From contig QBYF01000006.1 in NCBI GenBank assembly GCA_003282965.1, forward strand, positions 1 through 55,329: a stretch of DNA of 55,329 nt. Direction: 5' to 3'. Positions 7,965 through 16,586 of the stretch are shown piece after piece (positions within the stretch are counted from its first letter, which is position 1; each line of letters opens with the position of its first letter). The notes beneath the pieces are model-generated. The model ran no database searches. It had not been told where the DNA came from and saw only the letters and a list, made by a program, of their open reading frames with translations. The DNA is from Pelagibacteraceae bacterium AG-325-E13 (GTDB lineage Bacteria; Pseudomonadota; Alphaproteobacteria; Pelagibacterales; Pelagibacteraceae). A program made the translations under genes and the position numbers.

Positions 7965-9068
7965 ATGAAAAATTACTTAGAGTTTGAAAAAGAGATTAAA
8001 GCCCTGGAAGAAGAAGTAGATGGTCTTAAAAGCCCTTTTGGATCAGAAGGTATATCTGAAGTAGATACAAAAAAGATTAAAACTACCCAAGAAGAAATTA
8101 ATGAAAAACTTGAACAAACATATCAAAATTTAAACAGCTGGCAGAAAACCCTAGTTGCTCGTCATGAAGACAGACCTAAGGCAAATTTTTATATTAAAAC
8201 GATATTTAATCAATTTACTTTATTATCAGGAGATAGGTATTTTGGAGATGATAAATCTGTAATCGCAGGATTTGGTTTGATAGATAACAAGTCAGTTTTA
8301 GTTATTGGACAAGAAAAAGGTGAAGATTTAAATACAAGAATTGAAAGAAATTTTGGAATGATGCGACCAGAAGGATATAGAAAATGTATAAGACTTATGA
8401 AATTAGCAGACCGATTTCAAATTCCTGTTGTTACCTTTATAGACACACCAGGAGCTTATCCAGGCATTGGCGCAGAGCAAAGAGGGCAAGCTTCTGCAAT
8501 AGCTCACTCAATAGAGGCCTCAATGTCTTTAACTGTTCCAAATATTTCAATTATCATTGGAGAAGGTGGATCGGGTGGCGCAGTTGCATTAGCTTCATCA
8601 AATAAAGTTATTATGTTAGAGAATTCTATTTTTTCAGTTATTTCTCCCGAAGGATGCGCTTCTATACTTTGGAGAGATCCTTCAAAATCTCTTCAAGCTG
8701 CTGAGGCAATGAAAATGACTTCAAAAGATTTATTTAATTTAGGAATTATTGATGAAATAATTCCAGAACCTCTTGGAGGAGCTCATAGAGACTCAGAATC
8801 AATAGCGGCAGACATTAAACATTCAATTATAAAAAATTTACGTAGTTTCGAAAATTTATCTAGGGATGAAATTTATGACCACAGAAAAGCAAAATTCTTA
8901 AAAATTGGAAGAGACCGAGGTTTTACTAAATCTTCAGATACTGATATTGGATTGAGTTATAGAGAGTCAAATATTCAAAAAATTAAATCTCATATTCTCC
9001 AAAATAAACTTATTTATCTAGGAATAGGCCTAGTATTTATTGTGGGATTAGTGTCAATTATTTATTGA
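7965..9068 (+). CDS. accA: acetyl-CoA carboxylase carboxyltransferase subunit alpha, with C-terminal membrane segment
   Basis: Transfers the carboxyl group from biotin to acetyl-CoA as the alpha half of the carboxyltransferase (partner AccD is not in the window), the first step of fatty acid synthesis. The family core is complete: LEFEKEIKALEEEV, RPEGYRKCIRLMKLADRF, the TFIDTPGAYPGIGAEQRGQ active region and GEGGSGGAVALA. It is 367 residues against the usual 315-320. The extra C-terminal roughly 50 residues are basic and end in a 19-residue hydrophobic stretch, 349-367 (LIYLGIGLVFIVGLVSIIY), that looks like a membrane anchor. Confidence 0.95.
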   Translation: MKNYLEFEKEIKALEEEVDGLKSPFGSEGISEVDTKKIKTTQEEINEKLEQTYQNLNSWQKTLVARHEDRPKANFYIKTIFNQFTLLSGDRYFGDDKSVIAGFGLIDNKSVLVIGQEKGEDLNTRIERNFGMMRPEGYRKCIRLMKLADRFQIPVVTFIDTPGAYPGIGAEQRGQASAIAHSIEASMSLTVPNISIIIGEGGSGGAVALASSNKVIMLENSIFSVISPEGCASILWRDPSKSLQAAEAMKMTSKDLFNLGIIDEIIPEPLGGAHRDSESIAADIKHSIIKNLRSFENLSRDEIYDHRKAKFLKIGRDRGFTKSSDTDIGLSYRESNIQKIKSHILQNKLIYLGIGLVFIVGLVSIIY

Positions 9069-9075
9069 TAACTGT

Positions 9076-9097
9076 TGCAAAAAAACAATTTTTTGTA
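9076..9097 (+). terminator. weak A/T-only hairpin after accA
   Basis: CAAAAAA (9078-9084) pairs with TTTTTTG (9089-9095) around an ACAA loop. A G-U and a T-A pair extend it outward, and TATTATTTTAAT follows. It lies 8 nt after the accA stop. The stem has a single G-C pair, so its strength as a terminator is doubtful. Confidence 0.35.
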
Positions 9098-9113
9098 TTA
9101 TTTTAATCATCTA

Positions 9114-9140
9114 TTGACATTTTCTACACAAATCTATTTA
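9114..9140 (+). promoter_or_regulatory. promoter of the cold shock gene
   Basis: A perfect consensus -35 TTGACA (9114-9119) is followed by TATTTA (9135-9140) at 15-nt spacing. Transcription would begin near 9147 and leave a 5' leader of about 55 nt before the csp start. Confidence 0.5.
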
Positions 9141-9150
9141 AGGATCTGGT

Positions 9151-9167
9151 GTTAGTATATTACTAAC
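9151..9167 (+). promoter_or_regulatory. hairpin in the cold shock mRNA leader
   Basis: GTTAGTA-TAT-TACTAAC is a perfect 7-bp inverted repeat with a 3-nt loop. A smaller AGTTA-A-TAACT repeat follows. The AAGGA ribosome binding site at about 9186 is left single-stranded. Structured leaders regulate many cold shock genes by temperature; that role here is inference. Confidence 0.45.
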
Positions 9168-9202
9168 TAAAGTTAATAACTAAATAAGGAAAAGTAAACA
9201 AT

Positions 9203-9415
9203 ATGAGTACACTAAAAGGTAAAGTAAAGTGGTTCAATGGTACTAAAGGTTACGGTTTCATTGAAAGAGAAGACAAAGAAAAAGACGTGTTCGTTCATTC
9301 TTCAGCAGTTAGAGAAGCTGGTTTAAAATACTTAAACGAAGGTGATGAGTTAACGTTTGAAGTGGAGAATGGAGAAAAAGGTCCTTCCGCAGTTAAATTG
9401 CAGAAAACATCTTAA
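9203..9415 (+). CDS. cold shock domain protein (CspA family)
   Basis: A 70-residue single OB-fold RNA/DNA chaperone. Both nucleic-acid-binding motifs are present: RNP1 as KGYGFI and RNP2 as VFVHSSAV. It begins [17 protein letters not shown] like canonical CspA proteins. Monocistronic, with a consensus -35, a structured leader and a long downstream hairpin. The exact paralogue cannot be decided from sequence. Confidence 0.95.
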   Translation: MSTLKGKVKWFNGTKGYGFIEREDKEKDVFVHSSAVREAGLKYLNEGDELTFEVENGEKGPSAVKLQKTS

Positions 9416-9434
9416 ATCTTATTTCCAAAATCAT

Positions 9435-9482
9435 AAATTAACGGAGCATTAAGCTTAAGCTAGTTTTTTGTTCCGTTAATTT
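9435..9482 (+). terminator. long hairpin after the cold shock gene
   Basis: AAATTAACGGA (9435-9445) pairs perfectly with TCCGTTAATTT (9472-9482). The stem extends inward by a G-U and two more pairs. The apical part contains AGCTTAAGCT plus a T6 run (9464-9469). It starts 20 nt after the csp stop. It may end the csp transcript, or protect its 3' end because the T-run is inside the loop. It is unusual as a standard intrinsic terminator. Confidence 0.5.
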
Positions 9483-9647
9483 CTCTTGAAAAAGACACAA
9501 TTATTTCTTAAATATCTATCAATGATTATAAAAAATAAAAGATCTATTCTAAAAACACATTCTCACAGGATGCACGCTAGGCTATTGCTTAGCTTATAAT
9601 CAAAAACATATAAATTTATTAAAAATTAAGATAAATATAGAAAGGAC
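9483..9647 (+). promoter_or_regulatory. leader and promoter region of tRNA-His-hisS
   Basis: 165 nt without a recognisable reading frame. It holds a 7-bp stem GCTAGGC-TATT-GCTTAGC (9576-9593, one G-U pair), immediately followed by TATAAT (9595-9600). The latter is a good -10 about 48 nt upstream of the tRNA, but no clear -35 lies at the right distance. Whether the hairpin is a regulator site or a separate small RNA is unknown. Confidence 0.4.
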
Positions 9648-9724
9648 GCAGCAGTAGCTCAGTTGGTTAGAGCACTAGTTTGTGGAACTAGGGGTCGGTG
9701 GTTCGAATCCACCCTGCTGTACCA
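9648..9724 (+). tRNA. tRNA-His (anticodon GTG)
   Basis: The cloverleaf can be folded. The acceptor GCAGCAG pairs with CTGCTGT (first pair G-U), the D arm has AGCTCAGTTGG, and the anticodon arm is CTAGT-TTGTGGA-ACTAG with GTG at 34-36. The T arm is GGTGG-TTCGAAT-CCACC, followed by A73 and an encoded CCA. The base before position 1 is C, so no genomic G-1 is present. This fits the alphaproteobacterial tRNA-His type that lacks the usual G-1/C73 identity. It lies 4 nt from the hisS start. Confidence 0.96.
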
Positions 9725-9728
9725 AAAA

Positions 9729-11063
9729 ATGACAAAAGAAAAAAAGAACAAACCTTCAAAAGAACTACCCTTAGGGTTTGTCGATAGACAAGAAAAAGAA
9801 TTACTTATACGAGATTTCATAATTTCAAATATTAAAGAGATTATGGTCAAGTATGGTTTTCAGTATCTCGAAACTCCAAGTTTTGAGTATACGGATAGTA
9901 TTGGAAAATTTTTACCTGATAAGGATAGACCTGATCAAGGTGTATTTTCATTTCAAGATGAAAAAAAATGGTTATCATTGAGATATGATTTGACAGCACC
10001 ACTAGCGCGATATGTTGCAAAAAACTATTTAGAAATTCCAAAACCATTTAAACGATATCAACTAGGAACAGTGTGGAGAAATGAAAAACCTGGACCTGGA
10101 AGATTTAGAGAGTTTTTACAGTTTGATGCAGATTTTGTGGGCACGAAGAGTTTACAAGCAGATGTTGAGTTATGTGTAATGATATCTGAAATTCTAGATA
10201 AATGTGGTTTGAGTAAGTCGGATTACATAATAAAGATTTCCTCAAGAAAAATTACAGAAGAATTATTTAAAAAGATTAATATAGTTGACGAGAGTCAAAA
10301 ACTTGCTGCCTTAAGGGCTTTAGATAAAATCGACCGATTGGGTTGGGATGGTGTCAAACAATTATTAGGAAAAGGACGAAAAGATAAATCTGGAGATTTT
10401 ACAAAAGGGGCCAACTTAAGCTCAGAGAATATAGAAATAATAGAAAAAGAATTAAAAAATAAATCACCAGAGACAGAGGATTTAAAAGAGATGTTGAAAA
10501 TACTTGATGATTATAAATTTAAAAATTTTGAAATAAATCCAACAGTTATAAGAGGGCTTGAATATTATACGGGCCCAATATTTGAAGTTAATTTAAAGTT
10601 CGATGTAAAAAACGATAAAGGTAAAGTTATTCAGTTTGGTTCTATAGGAGGAGGAGGAAGGTACGACAATCTTGTTAATAATTTTGGTAATTACGAAGCT
10701 CCTGCCACAGGAATATCAATAGGCTTAGACAGATTAGTTTATGCCTTGATGCAAAAAAAAGAATTTAAAGTTAAAGAATCAAAACCACTTGTAATTTGTA
10801 TTTTTGATAAAAGCGCTATGAAGGAATACATAAATTTACAAACACTATTGAGAGCTGCTGATATTAGTGTCGAAATTTACCCTGGAGAAGGCAAGTTAAA
10901 AAAACAGATGGAATACGCAAATAAAATAAAATCGCCAGCTGTTATCTTATATGGAGAAAATGAAATTAAATCGGGCAAACCAACTTTGAGAGATTTAAAA
11001 TCTGGTACTGAAAAATCAATAGAAATTAAAGAATTAATAAATGAAATCAAAAAAATTATCTGA
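9729..11063 (+). CDS. hisS: histidyl-tRNA synthetase
   Basis: Class II synthetase charging tRNA-His, encoded 4 nt upstream. LRYDLTAPLARYVA (motif 2 region) and RGLEYYTGPIFEV (histidine-binding motif) are visible, and a C-terminal anticodon-binding domain begins near residue 350. I start it at ATG 9729, directly after the tRNA CCA, because the longer frame from 9663 runs through the tRNA. This gives 444 residues. The 3' end overlaps hisZ by 23 nt. Confidence 0.95.
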   Translation: MTKEKKNKPSKELPLGFVDRQEKELLIRDFIISNIKEIMVKYGFQYLETPSFEYTDSIGKFLPDKDRPDQGVFSFQDEKKWLSLRYDLTAPLARYVAKNYLEIPKPFKRYQLGTVWRNEKPGPGRFREFLQFDADFVGTKSLQADVELCVMISEILDKCGLSKSDYIIKISSRKITEELFKKINIVDESQKLAALRALDKIDRLGWDGVKQLLGKGRKDKSGDFTKGANLSSENIEIIEKELKNKSPETEDLKEMLKILDDYKFKNFEINPTVIRGLEYYTGPIFEVNLKFDVKNDKGKVIQFGSIGGGGRYDNLVNNFGNYEAPATGISIGLDRLVYALMQKKEFKVKESKPLVICIFDKSAMKEYINLQTLLRAADISVEIYPGEGKLKKQMEYANKIKSPAVILYGENEIKSGKPTLRDLKSGTEKSIEIKELINEIKKII

Positions 11064-12078
11064 ACAAATTATTAAAACTTTTAAGATTAAAGGATTTGTT
11101 TTATCTGAACCAGACGTACTCCTAGATTCTGAATATATTATACAAAGATCAGGTGAAAAATTCAGAAGTTCCATGCTTACTTTTGAAAATGAAGATGGAA
11201 AATTAATGTGTTTGAGACCAGATCTTACAGTTGCTTCTTGTGTTAAATTTCTACAAAACAAATCTAATTCTAAAATTTATTATTCTGGTCAAGCTTATAG
11301 AAGATCTAATAATAAGAGTGCCGATCTTATAAATGATCAGCTTGGTATTGAGATTTTAGGATCTAAAAATCAGGTTCGAGATGATTATGAGGTAATTAAT
11401 ACAATTTTAAATTCAGCAAAAAAAATTAATTGTAAGAAAATTAAAATTAAAGTTGGCGATGTAAGTTTATTCAAAAGTTTAATTAACTCTTTAGATATGC
11501 CTGAGAGATGGAAGTTAAGATTAATTAGACATTTTTGGAGACCAAAGTATTTTGAAGAACTTTTAAAAAGACTTGAAAAAAATTCAGATATTGACTCCGT
11601 CACTTTCGATACAGACAGAAAAAGATTTTATGAAATGAAAAAAATAGATCAAAAAAAATTTATTGCAGGACGATCTGTTTCCGAAATTTTAAAAAGATTT
11701 GATAAAAAAATTAAAGATCCAAGATCTTTTACAGAGGGTAAGCAAATTGTTAAAATTATAAGATCTTTTCTAAATATTAATTGCAAGTTATTTCAGCTAG
11801 ATAAAAAATTAATAGATTTTTTGAAAAAAAATGATCTTAAAAAAAACATTTTTAAAGAGTTTAAATCTATTAAAAATTTAAAGAAGCTTAATCAAGATAT
11901 TAATTTTATTTCGGATTTTGGAAGAGATATAGAATATTATACTGGCATTGTATTTGAAATTTTTTCAGGAAAAAAAGAAATTGCTAGAGGTGGAAGATAT
12001 GATGATTTACTCAAAAGTTTAGGCGCTAAGAAAAATATTCCAGCAGTTGGTGCAGCAATCAATTTAAATAATATATGA
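11041..12078 (+). CDS. hisZ: ATP phosphoribosyltransferase regulatory subunit (HisZ)
   Basis: A HisRS-like paralogue that lacks aminoacylation and forms the regulatory half of short-form ATP phosphoribosyltransferase. It is 345 residues with LRPDLTVASCVKFL (motif 2-like), EYYTGIVFEIFSG and RGGRYDDLLKSLG, but no C-terminal anticodon-binding domain. It sits between hisS, which it overlaps by 23 nt, and hisG, which it overlaps by 4 nt. This arrangement fits a HisZ that needs the short HisG next door. Confidence 0.87.
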   Translation: MKSKKLSEQIIKTFKIKGFVLSEPDVLLDSEYIIQRSGEKFRSSMLTFENEDGKLMCLRPDLTVASCVKFLQNKSNSKIYYSGQAYRRSNNKSADLINDQLGIEILGSKNQVRDDYEVINTILNSAKKINCKKIKIKVGDVSLFKSLINSLDMPERWKLRLIRHFWRPKYFEELLKRLEKNSDIDSVTFDTDRKRFYEMKKIDQKKFIAGRSVSEILKRFDKKIKDPRSFTEGKQIVKIIRSFLNINCKLFQLDKKLIDFLKKNDLKKNIFKEFKSIKNLKKLNQDINFISDFGRDIEYYTGIVFEIFSGKKEIARGGRYDDLLKSLGAKKNIPAVGAAINLNNI

Positions 12079-12752
12079 AAAATTTAATTACAATAGGCTT
12101 ACCGAGCAAAGGACGATTGAAAGAAAAAGCTGTAACTTTTTTTGAAAACAAAGGTTTAAGAATTATACAAAGCGACAAAGAAAGAAACTATTTTGCAAAA
12201 ATCGAGAATAAGTCAAATATCAAAATAATTTATCTTCACGCAAAGGAGATCATTCAAAGATTAGGAGACGGGACGTTGGATATAGGTATATCAGGCCTTG
12301 ACCTTTTAAATGAGTCAGAAAAAAACTTACAAGATAAGATAAGTATTGAAAAAAAACTTAATTTTGGAAATGCTAATTTAGTTGTGGCTGTTCCTGACGA
12401 TTGGATAGATGTTCAAACTATCGCAGATTTAGAGGAGGTAGCTTTCGATATGAGGTCTAGACGGAATTCAAGATTAAGGGTAGCAACTAAGTATCCAAAT
12501 TTAACTAACAATTTTCTAATCTCAAAAGGAGTTACCCAGTATAAATTAATTCCCAGTCTTGGTGCCACAGAAACTTATCCATTTATAGGCTCTTCTGAAA
12601 TTATTACAGACATAACTTCCACTGGTAAAACTTTGGAAGATAATAATTTAAGAGTTTTAAAAGATGGACAAATTTTAAAATCTGCGGCTTGTTTAATGTT
12701 TGCAAAAAAAAAGGCTGCAAGTTTGCAGCCTTTTTTGAAATCTTTGTTTTAG
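12075..12752 (+). CDS. hisG: ATP phosphoribosyltransferase, short form catalytic subunit
   Basis: First enzyme of histidine synthesis, joining ATP and PRPP. It is 225 residues, the short form without the C-terminal histidine-binding regulatory domain, consistent with the adjacent hisZ. The GLPSKGRL N-terminus, GDGTLDIGISG and the PRPP loop region ITDITSTGKTL are visible. The last codons (KKAASLQPFLKSLF) are encoded by a terminator-shaped hairpin, so the coding end and transcription end overlap. Confidence 0.94.
   Translation: MKNLITIGLPSKGRLKEKAVTFFENKGLRIIQSDKERNYFAKIENKSNIKIIYLHAKEIIQRLGDGTLDIGISGLDLLNESEKNLQDKISIEKKLNFGNANLVVAVPDDWIDVQTIADLEEVAFDMRSRRNSRLRVATKYPNLTNNFLISKGVTQYKLIPSLGATETYPFIGSSEIITDITSTGKTLEDNNLRVLKDGQILKSAACLMFAKKKAASLQPFLKSLF
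12703..12737. terminator. bidirectional intrinsic terminator inside the hisG 3' end
   Basis: AAGGCTGCAA (12711-12720) and TTGCAGCCTT (12723-12732) form a near-perfect stem. It has T6 on the 3' side (12731-12736) and an A-run on the 5' side, so it can act on both strands. It would end hisS-hisZ-hisG from the left and groES-groEL from the right. It lies entirely within the hisG coding sequence, because hisG stops only at 12752. Confidence 0.85.
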
Positions 12753-12758
12753 GGTAAA

Positions 12759-14429
<1,671 letters not shown>

Positions 14430-14436
14430 TTAAAGA

Positions 14437-14733
14437 TTATTTTTTTCCTTTTGAAATTCCCATTATGTCAGTCTCTTTCATGATACTGTATTCTTTACCA
14501 TCAATTTTCACCTCTGTACCTGACCATTTGCCAAAGAGAACGATATCTCCGACCTTAACATCCATTTTGGTTAGTTTTCCGTCTTCATTTTTTGCGCCTG
14601 GACCTACAGCCACTACCTCACCTTCTTGTGGTTTTTCTTTTGCTGTGTCCGGAATAATTATTCCTCCTGCAGTTTTTTCTTCACTGTCTAAAACTTTAAT
14701 AAGTACGCGATCGTGTAAAGGTCTAAATTTCAT
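14437..14733 (-). CDS. groS: co-chaperonin GroES
   Basis: A 98-residue heptameric lid of GroEL. It has the N-terminal [11 protein letters not shown], a mobile loop around [19 protein letters not shown], and the C-terminal [14 protein letters not shown]. An AGGAG ribosome binding site precedes the ATG. First gene of the chaperonin operon, behind a heat-shock-type promoter. Confidence 0.98.
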   Translation of the reverse strand: MKFRPLHDRVLIKVLDSEEKTAGGIIIPDTAKEKPQEGEVVAVGPGAKNEDGKLTKMDVKVGDIVLFGKWSGTEVKIDGKEYSIMKETDIMGISKGKK

Positions 14734-14765
14734 ACATATTCTCCTGTAATTTTTATGTAGGGCTG

Positions 14766-14795
14766 ATATGGTGAGTTTTGCAAAGATTTCAAGAG
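14766..14795 (-). promoter_or_regulatory. candidate sigma32 (RpoH) heat-shock promoter of groES-groEL
   Basis: Read on the minus strand, CTCTTGAAA (14795-14787) is followed after 13 nt by CACCATAT (14773-14766). This resembles the alphaproteobacterial RpoH consensus of CTTGAA plus a C-rich CCCCAT-like -10. It leaves a leader of about 25-30 nt before groES. No CIRCE inverted repeat (TTAGCACTC type) is visible, so RpoH rather than HrcA control is favoured. Confidence 0.6.
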
Positions 14796-14863
14796 GTGAA
14801 AATCATTAAAAAAAGGCCAAATTGCTGAATTTTGCGTGTTAAACACAAGAAAGATTATAAAAA

Positions 14864-15670
14864 TTGAGAGATTTAAATCATTTATCTGAGATATTTCACT
14901 CCTATGATACTTACATAATTGATTTATGGGGAGTGATGCATGACGGGATATCTCTAAACTCGAAAGCGATAGAAGTCGTTGAAAATTTGAGTGCAAATTC
15001 AAAAAAAATTATATTTTTATCTAACGCACCTAGACCCAGTTTTAAAGTAGTTGAATTTTTAAAAAGATTGAAAATGAGTGAAAAATTTTTATCTCGAATA
15101 ATAACATCAGGTGAAGCTGCAATGTATGCAATCAATGAAAATAAATTTGGAAATAAGTTCTATCATCTTGGTCCTCCTCGAGATCAATCATTATTCGAAA
15201 AAGTAATAAAAAATAAAACTTCTCTAGATAAATGTGATTTTATACTTTGCACTGGTCTTTTTGATAATCAAGAAGATGATCTAAATTACTATAAGGAATT
15301 ACTTAAAGACCATGTCTCTAAAAAACTTATATGTACGAATCCAGATTTGATAGTCCATAGAGGCGACACCGAAGAACTTTGTGCTGGAAGTGTAGCAAAA
15401 ACTTTTGAACTTTTAGGAGGGGAGGTTATATACTATGGAAAACCTTATAAAGAAATTTATGAAATGTGTTTTAATAAAGGAGAAAAAGTTCTAGCTATCG
15501 GTGACAACTTAAGAACAGATATAAAAGGAGCAAACAATCTTAATATCGATAGTTTATTTGTATATAATGGAGTTCATAAAAATGAAATTAAAACCAAAGA
15601 AGAATTACCAACTTTATTAAAAAGATATAATGTAAAAACTAATTTTTTTCAAAAAGAACTTAAATGGTAA
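14864..15670 (+). CDS. HAD superfamily class IIA hydrolase (TIGR01459-type)
   Basis: A 268-residue cytoplasmic phosphatase-like protein. The nucleophile motif is DLWGVMHDG (about residues 20-28), SNAPRPS gives motif II, and GDNLRTDIKGA is the C-terminal acidic motif. A TTG start at 14864 is needed, because the first in-frame ATG (14938) lies inside the nucleophile motif. The substrate is unknown; related class IIA proteins act on nucleotides or sugar phosphates. It is followed 1 nt later by ribF. Confidence 0.85.
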   Translation: MRDLNHLSEIFHSYDTYIIDLWGVMHDGISLNSKAIEVVENLSANSKKIIFLSNAPRPSFKVVEFLKRLKMSEKFLSRIITSGEAAMYAINENKFGNKFYHLGPPRDQSLFEKVIKNKTSLDKCDFILCTGLFDNQEDDLNYYKELLKDHVSKKLICTNPDLIVHRGDTEELCAGSVAKTFELLGGEVIYYGKPYKEIYEMCFNKGEKVLAIGDNLRTDIKGANNLNIDSLFVYNGVHKNEIKTKEELPTLLKRYNVKTNFFQKELKW

Positions 15671-15671
15671 A

Positions 15672-16586
15672 ATGAAAATTTATAATAATTTAACAATAAA
15701 ACAAAAACATCAGAACAGTGTTGTTGCTATAGGAAACTTTGATGGAATACATTTAGGTCATCAAAAAGTGATCAATCAAGCAAGGCAAAAGGCAAAAAAA
15801 AATAGACTACCTTTTGGAATTATTACTTTTGAACCTATGCCTTTAATGTTTTTTAATAAAAAAATCAAAAATCATAGAATAAATTCTTTATTTCAAAAGA
15901 AGAGTCAACTTAAACAATTAAAATTAGATTTTTTAATTATAATTAAATTTAATAAAATTTTTTCTAGATTTTCTGCTAAGCAATTTATAGAAAAAATTAT
16001 TTTTAATAAGGTGAAATGTAAATTTTTATTTGTAAGTAATAATTTTAAGTTTGGATTTAAAAGACAAGGAAATATTAAGATTCTTAAAAAGTACTCAGAG
16101 CTATATGATTACAGAAATATAATCACCACCCCTCTAAGAAAAAAAACTAAAGTAATTTCTTCTACAATTATTAGAAAAAAAATTTCTCAAGGAAAAATTT
16201 ACGAAGTCAATAAATTGTTGAATAGAAAGTGGTGTATTCATGGAAAAGTTATTAAAGGTCATAGAAGAGGTAGAAAAATTGGTTTTCCTACATGCAATAT
16301 AAACATTTTAGATTATGTAATTCCAAAACTTGGTGTCTATGCCGTAACTGTAAAAACTAGAAAATTTCAGAGAAAAGGGATTGCTAATTTAGGCTATAGA
16401 CCAACATTTCAGGGAAAAAATTTACTATTAGAAGTTAATATATTTGGAATTAATAAAAACTTATATAATAAAGAGATAGAAGTAAATTTTATAAAATTTT
16501 TAAGACCAGAAAAAAAGTTTAAAAATTTAAAGGAATTAAAACAACAAATTAAAATTGATATAATTCAAGCAAAAAAAAATGTCTAA
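15672..16586 (+). CDS. ribF: bifunctional riboflavin kinase / FAD synthetase
   Basis: Makes FMN from riboflavin and then FAD. It is 304 residues. The N-terminal FAD synthetase domain has GNFDGIHLGHQ (HxGH nucleotidyltransferase motif). The C-terminal flavokinase domain has KGHRRGRKIGFPTCNI and GIANLGYRPTF. It is very lysine-rich, as expected for the A-rich codon pool. It overlaps ileS by 8 nt; the ribF-ileS-lspA order is common in proteobacteria. Confidence 0.95.
   Translation: MKIYNNLTIKQKHQNSVVAIGNFDGIHLGHQKVINQARQKAKKNRLPFGIITFEPMPLMFFNKKIKNHRINSLFQKKSQLKQLKLDFLIIIKFNKIFSRFSAKQFIEKIIFNKVKCKFLFVSNNFKFGFKRQGNIKILKKYSELYDYRNIITTPLRKKTKVISSTIIRKKISQGKIYEVNKLLNRKWCIHGKVIKGHRRGRKIGFPTCNINILDYVIPKLGVYAVTVKTRKFQRKGIANLGYRPTFQGKNLLLEVNIFGINKNLYNKEIEVNFIKFLRPEKKFKNLKELKQQIKIDIIQAKKNV

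Noticed and set aside
9483-9647. Separate small RNA gene between csp and tRNA-His
   Set aside because: One 7-bp hairpin and a TATAAT are present, but there is no terminator or conserved family motif; kept only as a promoter region.
9663-9728. Upstream extension of hisS through the tRNA
   Set aside because: The extra 22 residues are encoded by tRNA-His sequence; ATG 9729 is a normal start for the family.
14864-14938. Later ATG start for the HAD hydrolase
   Set aside because: The first in-frame ATG falls inside the DLWGVMHDG nucleophile motif, so TTG 14864 is needed.
14730-15002. Open frame on the minus strand between groES and the HAD gene
   Set aside because: It spans the heat-shock promoter and runs antisense into the HAD hydrolase; its product has no recognisable motif.
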